64,000 bases of DNA from Saccharina japonica (GCA_008828725.1 MEHQ01002839.1:59141-123140); one strand, 5' to 3'. Positions 31,696-43,700 are shown, counted from the stretch's first letter. Numbers and translations are program-made. The notes: generated from the sequence alone by a model not told the origin.

Positions 31696-32344
31696 TAATT
31701 ACTGTGTTGCAATATATTTTCCATTGTATACTCAGGCCATGTAGACACTGAATATCGGGTCGCACTTGTTTTTCACTCTAAACATTTGTTTCGGTAAGGG
31801 ATAGGTCCTCAAATTCAAGAGCACCAGGAACAATAGGGTTCGTTACCCTAGCGCCCCTCGGTTTTCGTGACAAGTGTGAACACGCGGTTTGGCTGCCGGA
31901 TCGGTATATTGAAGCGACCATGATGCAGGGACGCAGAAAACTTCCTACTTTCCGGTAGAAGACATCGGAGAACCGTATCCCCCACCACGACATCGGCGGA
32001 ATATGTTCGCGGCAGACACATGTTTGCTGTTTGTTGTGATGTTAACATTTTCATACAGTGTGCGAAACCCATGAAACAAATCCCCACGTGTTTGAAATAT
32101 ATAAATATTGCCCGTATCCCGACTCTACCCAAACCCCAGCACCAACTCAGTATCATGGAATCTTGTTGTAACACATGCAACTTGGAGCTTGGTTTGGCGA
32201 ACAACCCCAGGGAGTTGTAAGACCGTGTTTCATGGGGGCTGTTGGTCTGAGTAAAGTGAGTAGGAATAATAGTGCAAGGGGGGTTGAGTACGTAGGTCGA
32301 CGCCATTTCGTGGGTGATCACGTTTTGCGTGTGTAGATCACCCC
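31696..32344. other. No gene recognised
   Basis: Minus-strand frames across 31848-32429 run into the C-tail repeat and look non-coding. Confidence 0.4.
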
Positions 32345-32464
32345 TGCCTGGTTGGTGAAAACCCAGCGTGCTCCGTCCCGGCATTGTAGGGATGCGAGGG
32401 TCTATGGTCATATGACTACGGCCGTGCACGACATGAGTACACCCCCCCCCCCCCCCCCCCCCCC
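32345..32464 (+). mobile_element. C-tail repeat, strongly 5'-truncated (copy 11)
   Basis: Only the last 97 bp before the tail remain, starting at TGCCTGGTTGGTGAAAACCC. A run of 23 C (32442-32464), then TCCCCC, follows. The 32465-32714 sequence downstream stays open in frame but is unrecognised. Confidence 0.85.
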
Positions 32465-32719
32465 TCCCCCGCTATATATGCGTCTTCAAGGAGGCGTACC
32501 AGAAGATACATGTGAATGTCGGTATCTTGATAGACTCGGTAAAAAGTGTGGACGTGAATTTCGAAGCACAGGTGTTTACTATCCGACGTACATTACATTG
32601 CTTCCTCAAAGTGAATGCGGTTGTTCCGAGCTGCTGCGACTTGCTATGGATAGGCAAACCGGAAAGTGGAGGGGCTTCCGGGTTGTGATTACTGAAGGCG
32701 ATCTAGCCGCCTGAACGCG

Positions 32720-33404
32720 ATGGTATTACCCCAGGTTTAGCATTTTGTTTTTGGTTGTGTATATTGTAGTTTGTTTCTATGGGCGACAGCTGTCAGGGTG
32801 GGCGGTGGAACGTCGGTAGATCCTCGTCAGCGAACTCTATGACGTGAGCATATTCAATTCGTGGATTATCCATGGATAGTAGAGGGTTTCCCCTGTCCAA
32901 CATACGAAGTATACCAAGGAGTTGATCTTTAGCTCGGTATTTTGTACCAAATGCGATCGCGGGGCGAGTTTTCGCGTTATGTTTCGGTGGTGAGGTTTGT
33001 TGTGATTCCCAACCTTTTCAAATATTCCAAGAGCTTGGAGGTTGGCATTTTGTTTGTCTTTTAGAAAAAAACTGTAGTTTAGTGCCTATCACCGAGTGGC
33101 CCGATCGGCGTTCCTCTGTGCGTTTGTCTTTTTGGTCACAGCGATACCAACAGCAGCAACAGACAACGCAAGCGATTGCGGCAGCTACAACGCCCCCAAC
33201 CGCTGAAAAGCAGCAGCACCTTGCTCCTACTACCCATCATGCCGTTCCCGCACAATCGGATAGGGCTGGTCGTCCCATGTGTGTGGTGTTCTAGCGGGCT
33301 CGGCGGTTATGGAAATTCCGGCTGTGCGCTAAACGAATTTCCGGTGCGTGGGGCACAAACGAAGGATGCTATCGTTTCAGCCAGTATGGACCAGGTATAT
33401 GGTA
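32720..33404. other. No gene recognised
   Basis: A short plus-strand frame at 33082-33294 contains a Gln run (CAACAGCAGCAACAGACAAC) and Ala/Thr/Pro-rich sequence. I cannot call it a gene. Confidence 0.35.
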
Positions 33405-33710
33405 AGGCGCCCACGAGGCGGGTACATAGCCTCACCCATTGCTGTCTTTGGAAGTGGCCCCGCCAGAGATCAGATCAATCCAGTGCAGGTTGTCGTCCTT
33501 ATGCAAATCCGCCTCACAGAAGGCTCTTCGCAGGATGCAGCTCACCCTTGATGCGACTCGCCCAACACGTCACGGCGCTTCGCGCTTATCGCTAGCAATG
33601 TCTGTCTGGTTGGTGAAAACGCACCGCGCTCCGTCCCGGTATCATAGGGGTACGAGGATCTACGGCCGTGCACTACATTATTAATAGTACACACCGCCTC
33701 CCCCTAGAGT
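33405..33710 (+). mobile_element. C-tail repeat, diverged (copy 12)
   Basis: It runs from GGCGCCCACGAGGCGGGTAC to a decayed tail ACACCGCCTCCCCC. Many substitutions and a short tail suggest an old copy. Confidence 0.8.
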
Positions 33711-34960
33711 CCTCTCACAAGAGACCCTAAACGAAACACTACATTTGACACAAACAACGCGCATTACCAACCACTGTTTCGGATTGGTGGAGGCCCTGGC
33801 CTTTATTGGCCTGCCTGTGTTACCTAAGTACACTCCCTCCCACTCTCCCACTCACGTGAGTCCTTAATTGCCGGTTTACAGCACCGCACTCTAAACAACT
33901 AAAACGATATATACCGGCTGTGGTTGGTTGACGCTCGCATTGAGGCCGGCCGATTTTACACCAAAACCAACAACGCCACTAAACCACGTGGCGAAATAGC
34001 CGCGTGCGCGACCACCCCTGCCTATCTTCACCCCGCCAGAGGGCTGGGATAGTGGATAGTGGATAGTGGATAGGCGATGGGGTTTGGGATACGGAGGCGT
34101 GCCACGATAGGGGTAGCACATTGTGTCCGAAATACTTCTGACTGGCTTTTACTGACTATTACTGACTATTTATAAACTCCTCAACTGAGAGTCTACCCAA
34201 TGTCGCTGCTGGGAACAACGTTGCCGTTTAAGGGGCCCCTCCGGTAATGAACAAATATGTATTTGAGTGCTGAAAAATCTGTATATATGAATATTGTTAC
34301 AGCAGCAATACTACAGTAACTCTGGTACACAAACACCATATCAATACTCCTTACAGAACACGGTATAGCTCCAGCTCTAATACTCAGACCTGCTCGCGAC
34401 CGACGTACAACTTGATGGTTATAGTATCTAAAATGTTTTTGGGCGCTTGGACCGGCAAGGGAGCGCAGACACTGCTGCGTTTGCAGAACGAAACTAACGT
34501 GCTCCTTAGCTAGAGTTTTGATCGTTTCGGAGCTCCTCTTTGGTATTTACGCTCTACGATGGCCACGCAGGACGCCACGGACGGACGATTTAGAGGCCCA
34601 TGTGAGTTAACCTTCCAGTGTTCGGCGTCCTCGTCGACATTCTGAGTTAACACAGTATTAGCAGCCGGAATTTTGCAATTTGTCAGATCCGTCTTTGGGT
34701 ACCAGAGGTATGGCGAATCGTGCTTTAGTAAAAAGTTGCGTTTGTGATGACAAAGGCGTCGGATCGATCCGGCCCTAGAGACACAAATGTTGATCATGAC
34801 CTTCGCTCGCCAAACCTACACACACAGCGCAGGTCCGAGAATGAGAACAGGGTATATGTTGTATTCCGTAGGCAGTCATGAAAAGGAGGAATTCTTGCCA
34901 GAAATTGTAGTTCAACTGGAGAAACCGGATTTTGTTTGCAGTGCTCATATATTGTTTTGC
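33711..34960. other. No gene recognised; possible MITE end
   Basis: GCGTGCCACGATAGGGGTAG near 34090 resembles a terminus of the GACGC MITE family. GTGGATAGTGGATAGTGGAT near 34053 is a short tandem repeat. Nothing else stands out. Confidence 0.4.
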
Positions 34961-34974
34961 CCGAAGAGTCCCTT

Positions 34975-35600
34975 CAGAGCGCGGCAGCTTCAAGCAAGGT
35001 TTTTGGACACAGCGCTTTATGCGCAGGTTCACAATGTCATATTGAACTTGTAGACCGCAGAACGCCGCTCTCCTGCTCCGCTCGACATTGAAACACGGTA
35101 TACCTGTGTAAGAGTCATGTGCACAACGCGAGGCGTACATGTCGATCAGGTCGTCCTCAGCATGTCGCCTTGCAGGAATTCGCACTCCTGACGCGCTTGA
35201 CGTTGAATCGCGGCTCCTTGTTACACGAGCCATGATAAAAATGCCTCATATAGACGTTTACCATGCTGTCCTTAGCATTCTCCCTACAGTACGCCGCCGG
35301 CGTGCTGGCTGTAAAATGGAATCGTGGTTTCTTCGGGCATTTTTCATACCAGGTATAGGACACGCGGATTCCGTAGGTTCACCATGCCGTCTACAGCATG
35401 TTGCTTGCGGAACGCCGCTGCCTTGCTACGCTCGGTCTTGGTATTTGTCTGCAATATGAATATGCGCATCGGTCGCTACGGTCGTTTACCATATTATCCT
35501 CTGCGTGGTACTTACAGTATGCTCTCGTCTTACTGCCCTCGACATGAAAGCTCGACCTGTTCTTGCAGACCTTACATGAGCAATGCCTTATTTTCGCGGG
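34975..35600 (-). pseudogene. EsV-1-7-type cysteine/histidine repeat gene, pseudogene
   Basis: Read leftward from about 35588, the translation carries four to five units of the pattern C-x4-C ... FNV-(E/K) ... A-(Y/F)-C-x2-H-(A)-x-D-x-MVNV. The clearest unit contains CKNRSSFHVEGS, RAYCKYHAEDNMVND and RCAYSYC. Later units include AAYCRENAKDSMVNV with CNKEPRFNVKRV, and SRCAHDSYTG with RHAEDDLIDM and PCFNVERSRRAAFCG. This is the EsV-1-7 repeat, named from a phaeovirus protein and expanded in brown algae, where IMMEDIATE UPRIGHT is the characterised member. The repeat is presumed to bind metal. At least two frameshifts (about 35425 and 35165) and several lost Cys/His residues show decay. No start codon or N-terminal region is identified. 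The tail beyond 34975 is not repeat-like. Confidence 0.75.
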
Positions 35601-35609
35601 ACCTGGCGG

Positions 35610-36719
35610 CCGTAAGACTCCCGATGAACGCTTGAAAAGAGGCAGTACACAACAAGGAGGTTTTCGGCTGAACTAACAGGAATCAAATTAAACTAGCTGC
35701 AGGGACCGACGGATGTGAGGGGTTCCAAAACGTTGGATAAATTACGACGGTTTCGATATATTATCGAAACGAATCATGTTTTTGTTTGGAGTGTCTATAT
35801 CTTGCATGAGACCGGCCCGATTCGTGGGATAGTGCTGTATCGGGCAGCGTCTTTCGTGCGGCCAATGTGCACCTTTGCTACGATGTACGATTGTTTGTTT
35901 GTTTTTGTCGCTCCAATCTCACCTTGCGACGAGCAAGCATTACACGACTGACGACTAATGGTTGGAAAATCTACATATTTTGTCAAGGAGGAGTTTTATC
36001 TCCACCGTTGTCTGATAGTTAATGGAGGTTCAAACGGAAACCGAAATTCGTGCTTAGAGTATACAAGTTTACTATGAACGTATTGAGGGAAAACCCATTG
36101 GGATGAGCAACCGAAAACACCATACGACTCTTCCCCACAACATTAACCAGTCGCACCACGATCAAAACCCTGTGCGAGGAACACGTGACGTGTACCATTG
36201 GTGGATATCACAGTTACCTTGTATTCGAGTTGAACCCATTCTGCAATGGAGGCGATACATTTATGACAAAACAAAGGTTGCATGTATACTACAGGGAAGG
36301 TGATCTGAAAAATGCGCGTATTCTTCCAGAATAATTCCTCATCGTTTCTTTCATATCGGTGAATCACACCAATACCGAACAGCCCACAATGAAGATACCG
36401 ACATTTGTTAGGCCCGATCTTGACGACAATATATATAAGACCGATCGCTGCTGAAACAGTCGAAATATGCGATAGAGGATGAGTAAGGGCATGACAAAGG
36501 TCAAAAGAGCCTTGGGGAGAGGTGGGTAGGCTGGCTAAAAACATCCCCGGGGTGCTGTTACAGCAGCACTATAACCAGCTGCCGGTGAATCAGTCACCTC
36601 CCCGCTATACACGGCACAGCAACAGTGATGAAACCACTTGGTACCCCCTACCGGTACAGTGCCAGTGCCCCCCCCCTCCCCCCCTCCGCCGAAATGAAGT
36701 ACAACTCCCGGCCCCCTCC
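35610..36719. other. No gene recognised
   Basis: Open frames such as the complement of 36143-36544 lack motifs. A C-rich run lies at about 36667-36686, next to the transposase remnant. Confidence 0.4.
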
Positions 36720-37560
36720 TTCACCTGTATGCCGCATCCCACGGCACTCGGCTGACTCGCATGGCACGTTCGGTGGACTGACCACGACGGCAAGCAGTCT
36801 CCTTGCGGAGGTCCGGCAGCTTGAAATGCCGCCCTTGGCCAGCATGATTTGCTTGAGGACGGCGTGGTGATGGCGTCCAGATCCTGGCGAGGGCGTCGCC
36901 TTCCTGCTCGTCCAGCACACCTCCTCTAGCAGTTCGTCTACCGTGCTGATCGTAGCCTGATCCTGGAGGGACTGGATGGAGTTGATGAAGCACACGTCTA
37001 AGAGGTTGGTGCCGGCGCTGTTGGGCTGCTGATTCAGGATATTGACACCTCCCCCTCCCGCGGTACCCGCCGCCACCATGTCGGAGCCGTCGCCGATGTT
37101 GTGGGCAGGAGCCTTGTCCTGCTGGACCAAAGCATCCGAGGGACCACGCGGCCACTGGGCCTTAATGGCACGGGAGATTGCGTCCAGCAGCCTCTTCTTA
37201 TAAATATCCTGGCTGACCTTCACCAGCGTCGTCACTACGGACCCCGAAGCCTTGTTTCTACTTTTGCGGCAGGCCGGTACCCGCTTGGTGAACGGACAAG
37301 TGCCGGTCTTGCCGTCGAATATCTGGTTATCGGCCGTAGTTCGGAGTGGGCGCTCGACGGTGGCGAGGAACATCGCCTTTTCAATGTGCGACTTGTGCTG
37401 GACTATGTGGACCGGTGTTTGTTTGCCATCAGCCAGGTATTGCACCTCTCTCCCTGCGTCGCAACATAAAACCACTTTTCGTTAACCCTAACAACGTTGT
37501 CCATGGTACCAAACACGTGATGGCCACCATGGCCCCAGGACAGCTCTCACTGTTGTCTCC
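36720..37560 (-). pseudogene. Tc1/mariner-like DDE transposase, pseudogene
   Basis: The catalytic region of a Tc1/mariner superfamily transposase, the enzyme that cuts and pastes its element at TA sites. Around 37486-37470 the frame reads VRVNEKWFYVAT, matching the usual VDEKWFY with Asn in place of the first catalytic Asp. After a frameshift near 37455 the frame continues with IEKAMFLATVERPL, FDGKTGTCPF, VQQDKAPAHN (second Asp) and NSAGTNLLDVCFINSIQSLQ (third Asp, 39 residues on). Then comes STVDELLEEV. A later frame switch near 36830 gives GRHFKLPDLRKE, which fits the family's C-terminal end. The N-terminal helix-turn-helix region upstream of 37560 is too decayed to assign. The D-to-N change plus two frameshifts make it inactive. 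I could not identify terminal inverted repeats. Confidence 0.8.
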
Positions 37561-39000
37561 GGGTCGTGCCGGCATCAGCGAGCAACGGTCCGAGAAACAT
37601 CTTCGTGGCACGCCGACCAAGATTCGCGAGGTTCCTCTGGAGGAACTGCTGAGAGGTTCTCAACTGAGCAGCGGGTGTCAAGAAGGTACTACTTTTTCCG
37701 TGCGAGCGGTCTTCGCATGCAGCAAACACAATATCTCCTGGGGTATTCAAACCAATGTGTTTGTCCCCAGTGCCTTCAAGTTGATGTCGTCTGCGGCATC
37801 AGGCCGAATAAAGCTTGGGGGTCTGTAAAGTTATCAGCTCAAGCTAAACGGTATCTGCGTACGTTTAGCGTGTTTACCGCAAAATGCGTTCATCCGAACA
37901 AGTCGAACAATCTACCCACCAGCCCCCCAAAGTCATAGACGCTGGAAGTGTGGCATCCGCAGGCGTATGGTTACGTAGATACTGACAAAGCTACATATTG
38001 TTTAGCTCTTTTGATTATTTCATGAAATGCATGTAGACTCCTCTTTCATAGGAAATTGCACGAGCTATCCCACGAGTAATATGTCATGGAGTCATAAAGG
38101 TTGTTCTCCTTGTGTTTGGTTTCGTTAGATAGCAGAAAGGTGTTACAAACCCCTCAATGTAGAGTGTATCGCAGCATCGTTTGGACGTGCTACCCCAGAA
38201 TGTACCTATTATAGATCGTCAGGGACGCGTCATTTGAGAAACAATAGCCCCCGATACACTCCAGGCGCCGCCAGCATACATGTGGCGCGGTGGACAGTGA
38301 ACAAGAGGACATGCACAGGCCCTTGTATCTACCGCGACGCGATAGGTTACAGTAGTTCGTGCCACAAGTAACTACGAGACACATTTGGGCTATAACTTGC
38401 CCCTTCGTCATAGGGCACGGTTGGACGCGATACATGAGTATGGTAATGGCCCTTGACGATGTCGGAAATTTCACCGGATACACGTTAAGGCTTACGATTC
38501 GGTTAGAACTCCCAGGCTAACACACCGTTGCATTGTTGCATTGTCTCGGACTGATGCCGCATTTCAATTCGGGAACTCCCCAGTATTACATGACTTTAGT
38601 ACATGTTACAAATTCTAGACCATGATATGGCTGGCCGGTTTCACCATACAACGTTTGTTGATTGAACGTTTGGGTGAGGTATAGAGCCGCTCAGGATAGG
38701 AACCTCTCCAAACGCGCAGCGCATCGCTCAATCACAATTTGTCTCGTTGAGGACGAGATGGTAGTCGCGGTCTGATCAATGAGACAATCAGCCTAGACAG
38801 CGAGGACGAAAATACGACCTTCAAATACAACCCTCCTAGTGTGAAGCGTGCGAGTCGTGTTCCTCTCGTCGCGAGTACCATACACCATGCTTCTGCGTGG
38901 TGGGCCGAGATGTTCCGGAGCGGCGAGCCCCGTGTGGTTCACGTAGAGTAGAGAGGCAGCGAACATCTTTCTTCCTTCCACTGTTGCATATTGATATGAG
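37561..39000. other. No gene recognised
   Basis: The first 200 bp may be the N-terminal part of the transposase remnant. Beyond it no coding signal, RNA or repeat is evident. Confidence 0.4.
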
Positions 39001-39252
39001 GACGCATGCTACGGTAAAGGTGCCCCGTGTTTTTCCTGAAGCTGGTCACGTCAGGAGCTCTATACCTGCAGTAGTCTGAAAGTGATCTCGGAGGGACATA
39101 AAAGTGCTACCCGTTAAACGAAGCCATGGCCTAATTACAACAGAAAATATTACAAGGAAAAACAATGAGATCCCGACGGTTTCGGGTTAAGGAGCCCCGC
39201 CATCTGGAAAACCTTTCCCCCGCAAACTGCTACCTCTATAGTAGCACGTGTC
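39001..39252. mobile_element. MITE family with GACGC..GCTACG termini, copy 5
   Basis: The 252-bp copy is flanked by direct TGAG repeats at 38997-39000 and 39253-39256. It begins GACGCATGCTACGGTAAAGG and ends TACCTCTATAGTAGCACGTG then TC. The interior matches the other copies (GACGGTTTCGGGTTAAGGAG). Confidence 0.85.
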
Positions 39253-41082
39253 TGAGAACAAAGCCCTACAGTATTATGAACAATTTGGGTCATGATGATC
39301 TGAGTTTGAGGCCCCAGAAATTCATTATGTTTTCGACTCTCAAAAACGCTTCAAACGAGATGGCCTTACTAACGTAATGTTATTAAGTCCAACTTAGCGT
39401 GAGGCACAGAGCCCCTCGTCCGCGCGGCACACAAGTGGCAGTGAAAATGGGGCGAAATCGGATAACAACCTTAATCGTGGCACCCGTCGTAACATGAATC
39501 AACTACAGACTTAACTGTGCACTTATGCTTGTATATATAGCACATGTTGTTGTTTTTTATACTATTTATTGTCTCCGGTCTTCTTTGCTGTCTCCCTCTT
39601 AGTTGTAACTCAAAACCGGGGTCACTAAGTAGGTGTTTCCCCTGCCTCTCCACCATAGTATGTGCCTTGCATTTGTATCGCGATAAGATGTCAGCACCGT
39701 CTTGCCTCGTCGACTCGCCTCGCGTTGTGCCTATCACGCTTCAATAGGCGCTCTCGACAGTTGGTGTCATTTGATAATGAAGATATCCATACGGAGACTT
39801 GAACACCTGACTTGTGGGCCACAAAAGTTTTCGTGGGCACCTGCTACTAATAGACCACCGGGCCGACTGGCACATAATTTGCAGTATTGACTGACAGATA
39901 AGTCGGTAAATATCGGTATGTGGTCGATGAGTTATAAAGGAGATACCAACCTCTCGTGTTTTCCTTCGTGCGTCTAGACAGCGAGCGCGACGGCAAGCCG
40001 GGGCAGTCCCCTCGTCACAGGATACATGGGTGTATCAAATGTTCTTACCAACTCACCCCCACCGGCACCGCCACATCATAAGAGAGCCTATTCACGCTTA
40101 ACTACGGCAACCCTGCTGTGTTTGTTGCTGAGTAAAACCAGCCACAGACCACGCATCGCAGCGTAGCCCACTTTTACCGTGTCGGTCAACTACACAAAGT
40201 GTGTAGAGAAAAATACACCCACACACGTCAGACCGAGCCACCCCAATATGCCCTCTCACCCCGGATATGTGTCTCACGACAACTGTTCTTCGCTATCCCC
40301 TCCTTCAGTAGGATATACCGGGACATTCGAACCACATGTGCGTGTGGAAATGCCATTGGCAGCCGTCAGACCCAGGCCACCGAGGAACCCCCAATTAATC
40401 GACTGTGGCTGCGAAAGTGCGCGTCCTTTTCCCGAGTTGAGGCAGGGTCATCTCGGTCACTTAAACCCCTCGGAGCCACCTGTGATGGCTTAACCGGGAC
40501 AGGTGCTACTTATCCAGGAACAACCGCAACACGCATGCACTGTTTCTTTGTCACTTAAACCCCTCGGAACCACCTGAGATGGCTTAACTGGGACAGGTGC
40601 CACTGACCCAGGAACAACCGCCACATCGCTGGCCACCGTATATTGTCTACATAACCTGCATCGGCTGCATATGCGAACGTTGTTTTATCCCAGGGAAAGC
40701 CGCCAGCTCGTACGTAGTTTAGCACCTTGAAACGTCATTTCGCAGTTGCCCCTGCATATAAACTGCTATTATAGTCGAAAGCGCTAGCTCGGGCCTACTG
40801 AAGCACGACCAGGTGCCATGTGGCAGCAGCAGAGGCGAGTGTACGAGAGTTGTCCCATATGTCATTACTGGCCTGCATCCGCCTGGGTAAGCGTGGGTGT
40901 CCCTATCTAGCTACACGGCTGATGTCGTACTCTCGACTGGTGCAACCGTGCGCCATCATCAACTGCGACGTATCCAACTTACCGTGTGAAGTAGAGAGGA
41001 TGCAATACGTTTCGTCCTAGTGACACCCTGTTCCCTTGCCCACTGATTGGCTTCTACCCCCCCCCCAGTCACCCCCCCCTCC
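39253..41082. repeat. No gene; one 80-bp tandem duplication
   Basis: The segment 40457-40537 (TCACTTAAACCCCTCGGAGC through CAGGAACAACCGC) is repeated at 40551-40630 with few changes. The rest shows only short frames without motifs and a C-rich stretch at 41055-41085. Confidence 0.6.
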
Positions 41083-41591
41083 CTTGGGTTGGGTTGGTGT
41101 CGGTTGGCAACGACGCTGTAAAACACGCCACTCGCTGCGTGAGCTAGACAACCAGGGTGCCGTTTTTTTTTGTTATTTTGTTTTGGCGGTCACCGAATAC
41201 TGGCGGTCGAGTAGATCATTTGTGCGGGGTGGAGAACCTTTGTTCCGCACAAGGGGAATGGTCGTATCACGTAGTGTTAATATGGTACGGCGTCCGCGAG
41301 GCAGTTACATAGTAAAACCCATTGCTGTCTCCGGAAGTGGCCACACCAGAAATTAAATTAACTCATTGAAGCTGTCGTCCATATGCAAGTCCGCCTCAGA
41401 GGCGGTTCTTAGCAGGATGCAGTTCACCCTCCATGCGACTCGCCCAAACCTCACGGCGTTTCGCGCTTGGTGCAAGCAATGTCTGCCTGGTTGGTGAAAA
41501 CCCAACGCGCTCCGTCCCGGCATTGTAGGGATGCGAGGGTCTATGGTCATATGACTACGGCCGTGCACAACATGAGTACACCCCCCCCCCC
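41083..41591 (+). mobile_element. C-tail repeat, full length (copy 13)
   Basis: This is the best plus-strand reference copy, 509 bp. In order it contains CTTGGGTTGGGTTGGTGTCG, GCTGTAAAACACGCCACTCG, a T-tract, TGTGCGGGGTGGAGAACC, GAGGCAGTTACATAG, CTGTCTCCGGAAGTGGCC, GCCTCAGAGGCGGTTC, CTGGTTGGTGAAAACCCAAC, GGCATTGTAGGGATGCGAG and GTGCACAACATGAGTACA. It ends in eleven C. It is itself preceded by C-rich sequence. Confidence 0.9.
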
Positions 41592-41862
41592 AGTCTCCGG
41601 AAGTGGCCACACCAGAAATTCAATTAACTCGTTGAAGCTGTCGTCCATATGCAAGCCCGCCTCAGAGGCGGTTCTTAAGCAGGATGCAGCTCACCCTCCA
41701 TGCGACTCGCCCATTATCTCACGGCGTTTCGCGCTTGGTGCAGCAATGTCTGCGCCTGGTTGGTGAAAACCCAACGCGCTCCGCCCGGCATTGTAGGGAT
41801 CGAGGGTCTATGGTCATATGACTACGGCGTGACAACATGAGTACACCCCCCCCCCCCCCCCC
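41592..41862 (+). mobile_element. C-tail repeat, 5'-truncated, in tandem (copy 14)
   Basis: It starts AGTCTCCGGAAGTGGCC, directly after the previous copy's C-tract, and ends in seventeen C (41846-41862). It is very similar to its neighbour apart from small single-base deletions, so the insertion or duplication looks recent. Confidence 0.9.
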
Positions 41863-43500
41863 ACCCAGGCGGGACGACAGGCTGTTTCATATCATGCACA
41901 GCACCAATCGCCCGAGTCCTCTGACATACCTACGTGCCCTCCAGCGGCAGCACATGCGCCTGTTTGGCGAGCTTGCACCCACTGAATTCCTCTCGCCTGC
42001 AGCCATTGCAAATGGGTGTGCACGTCCCAAGGATATCTCCTGCCCAGTGTCCACTGCAGGATATATCGAATTTCCCTGAGCTGGAGGTCATTCGTGTGAT
42101 TTGACACCAGAAGACAGCGCCGAGGTCGTGTGCACTAAACGATTTAGAGATGTCGTTATCAGGTGGTCATGATACAATCCAAGACGTGCTACTGGCAGTC
42201 ATTTATCCACTTCAAAAAGCGTACACATTTCACTTCCCCAGCGGCATACCATCGTTTTTTTGTCTAGCGTACATCCTCGTAGGTTGCCCACTGAATCATG
42301 TCGGAGTCTGTGCTGGTAGCTGCTTCCCGGTATGTTGTCGCGCGCAATACGTACGTGTATAATATATATATATACCGTTGAATCTCAAGCTTTCAATAAT
42401 TGACAGTCCGTACACGTATACTTGGGAGTGTGTTTCGGGCCGCTTTTTAAACACGAACTCCGCTAGGATATTGACGTGTCGACCCGTAACAACTTGGGTG
42501 CACTTTTGTAACCTTCCCCAAGCGACATCCCCCGTCTAATGATATACACTTGCGAGTGTCGCATAGTGGTTTGATCATAGTCTCGCCAGATATATCGTGT
42601 CGTCCCATTAACCTAGTATCATACAAGGCAACAGCAGCCATAGCCAATTGCGGCGGCGATGGCTTAGATACTACGAGCTAGGAGCTGCTGAGTTTCAGTG
42701 CTTTGGGGGCTCGTAGCTGCCGCATTTGCTGCGTTGTCTTTTGTTGCTGTTGCTGTTGCTGTTATTAAAAACATTCAAACCCACAGACGACACTGGTCGA
42801 GCTTATCGGTGCTCTACAGTCAACTTTCGGTGTTTCGAAAGGACAAAGAAAAAACCTAAACCAATCGAACCTTTCAGGACAATCACGATTTTAATAGTCG
42901 ATTCGCTAATAGGTTCACTACCAAAAAACGCCCCGCAACCTACAAGCGCCAAACTCTGCCTCGCAATCGACAGATCCCGACTAATGTGTTCAAAGGGAGA
43001 CCCTCTAGTACATATAACGGCGGAATATGCCCTCCTCCCTGCGTCCTCGCGCCCACGGCGGCTTTGCCACGATTAATCAGCCTATTCGCTGACCAGCGTA
43101 GGTTTAGGTCCCTGTAAATACAGCATTAATTTCTTGTTTTGAATAGTGTTTTCATACCTGGTACTACAGTAGTTAACGCCATTAAGCATTACCTTCCAAT
43201 TATTCCCCAGAAGGTGAAACTGAAACTTGGAGTTATAAACCTGATTTTCCGGGTCTTCATTTTGGCAGGGATTGGAGATTGAAGGTTAAAACCTGGAAGA
43301 TAGTTCAGAATATGGTTTGCTGTTAAAGCCTCGGAGATAGACTTTATACGGTCAAACGTCCACGGTGTGTGTACCGTGTACCGTGTGTGCACCAGGGCGT
43401 AAAATAGGTGGTGAAATGTTGCGCTGCCGCACCTTTTTCTCGCAAATCCCGTATGTTTCACCACGTGCCGAAGGCATGTTGCGGCTTGCCGAACCACGCT
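41863..43500. other. No gene recognised
   Basis: At 41895-42000 a plus-strand frame contains LRALQRQHMRLFGELA, faintly like the C-terminal end of some LINE polymerases, too weak to call. A TA microsatellite lies at about 42360-42374. Confidence 0.35.
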
Positions 43501-43504
43501 TTTC

Positions 43505-43700
43505 TTGGGCCGCACCTTTTTTCGCCGGAGGCTAAAGAAATGGTGCGGGTCCTTTTTCGCCGTAGGTGTTTTTTGTTTTTGGCGTCTGTTTCACCGCAGG
43601 CTTTTTATTTTTTTGGACCTATTGCGTCGCAGACCAAAACACGTCTGGCGTGTTTTTCGCCGCAGGTGAAAAAACTTATGGTGTTTTGTTTGTCTTGATT
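43505..43700. repeat. Degenerate TTTTTCGCCGCAGGT-type minisatellite
   Basis: Variants of CTTTTTTCGCCGNAGG recur at about 43505, 43552, 43590, 43620 and 43656, with 30-45 bp between them. The repeated CGCAGG or CGTAGG core is the most constant part. Confidence 0.6.

Noticed and set aside
41895..42000. C-terminal end of a LINE polymerase
   Set aside because: The LRALQRQHMRLFGELA phrase is suggestive, but the zinc-knuckle residues and surrounding motifs are missing.
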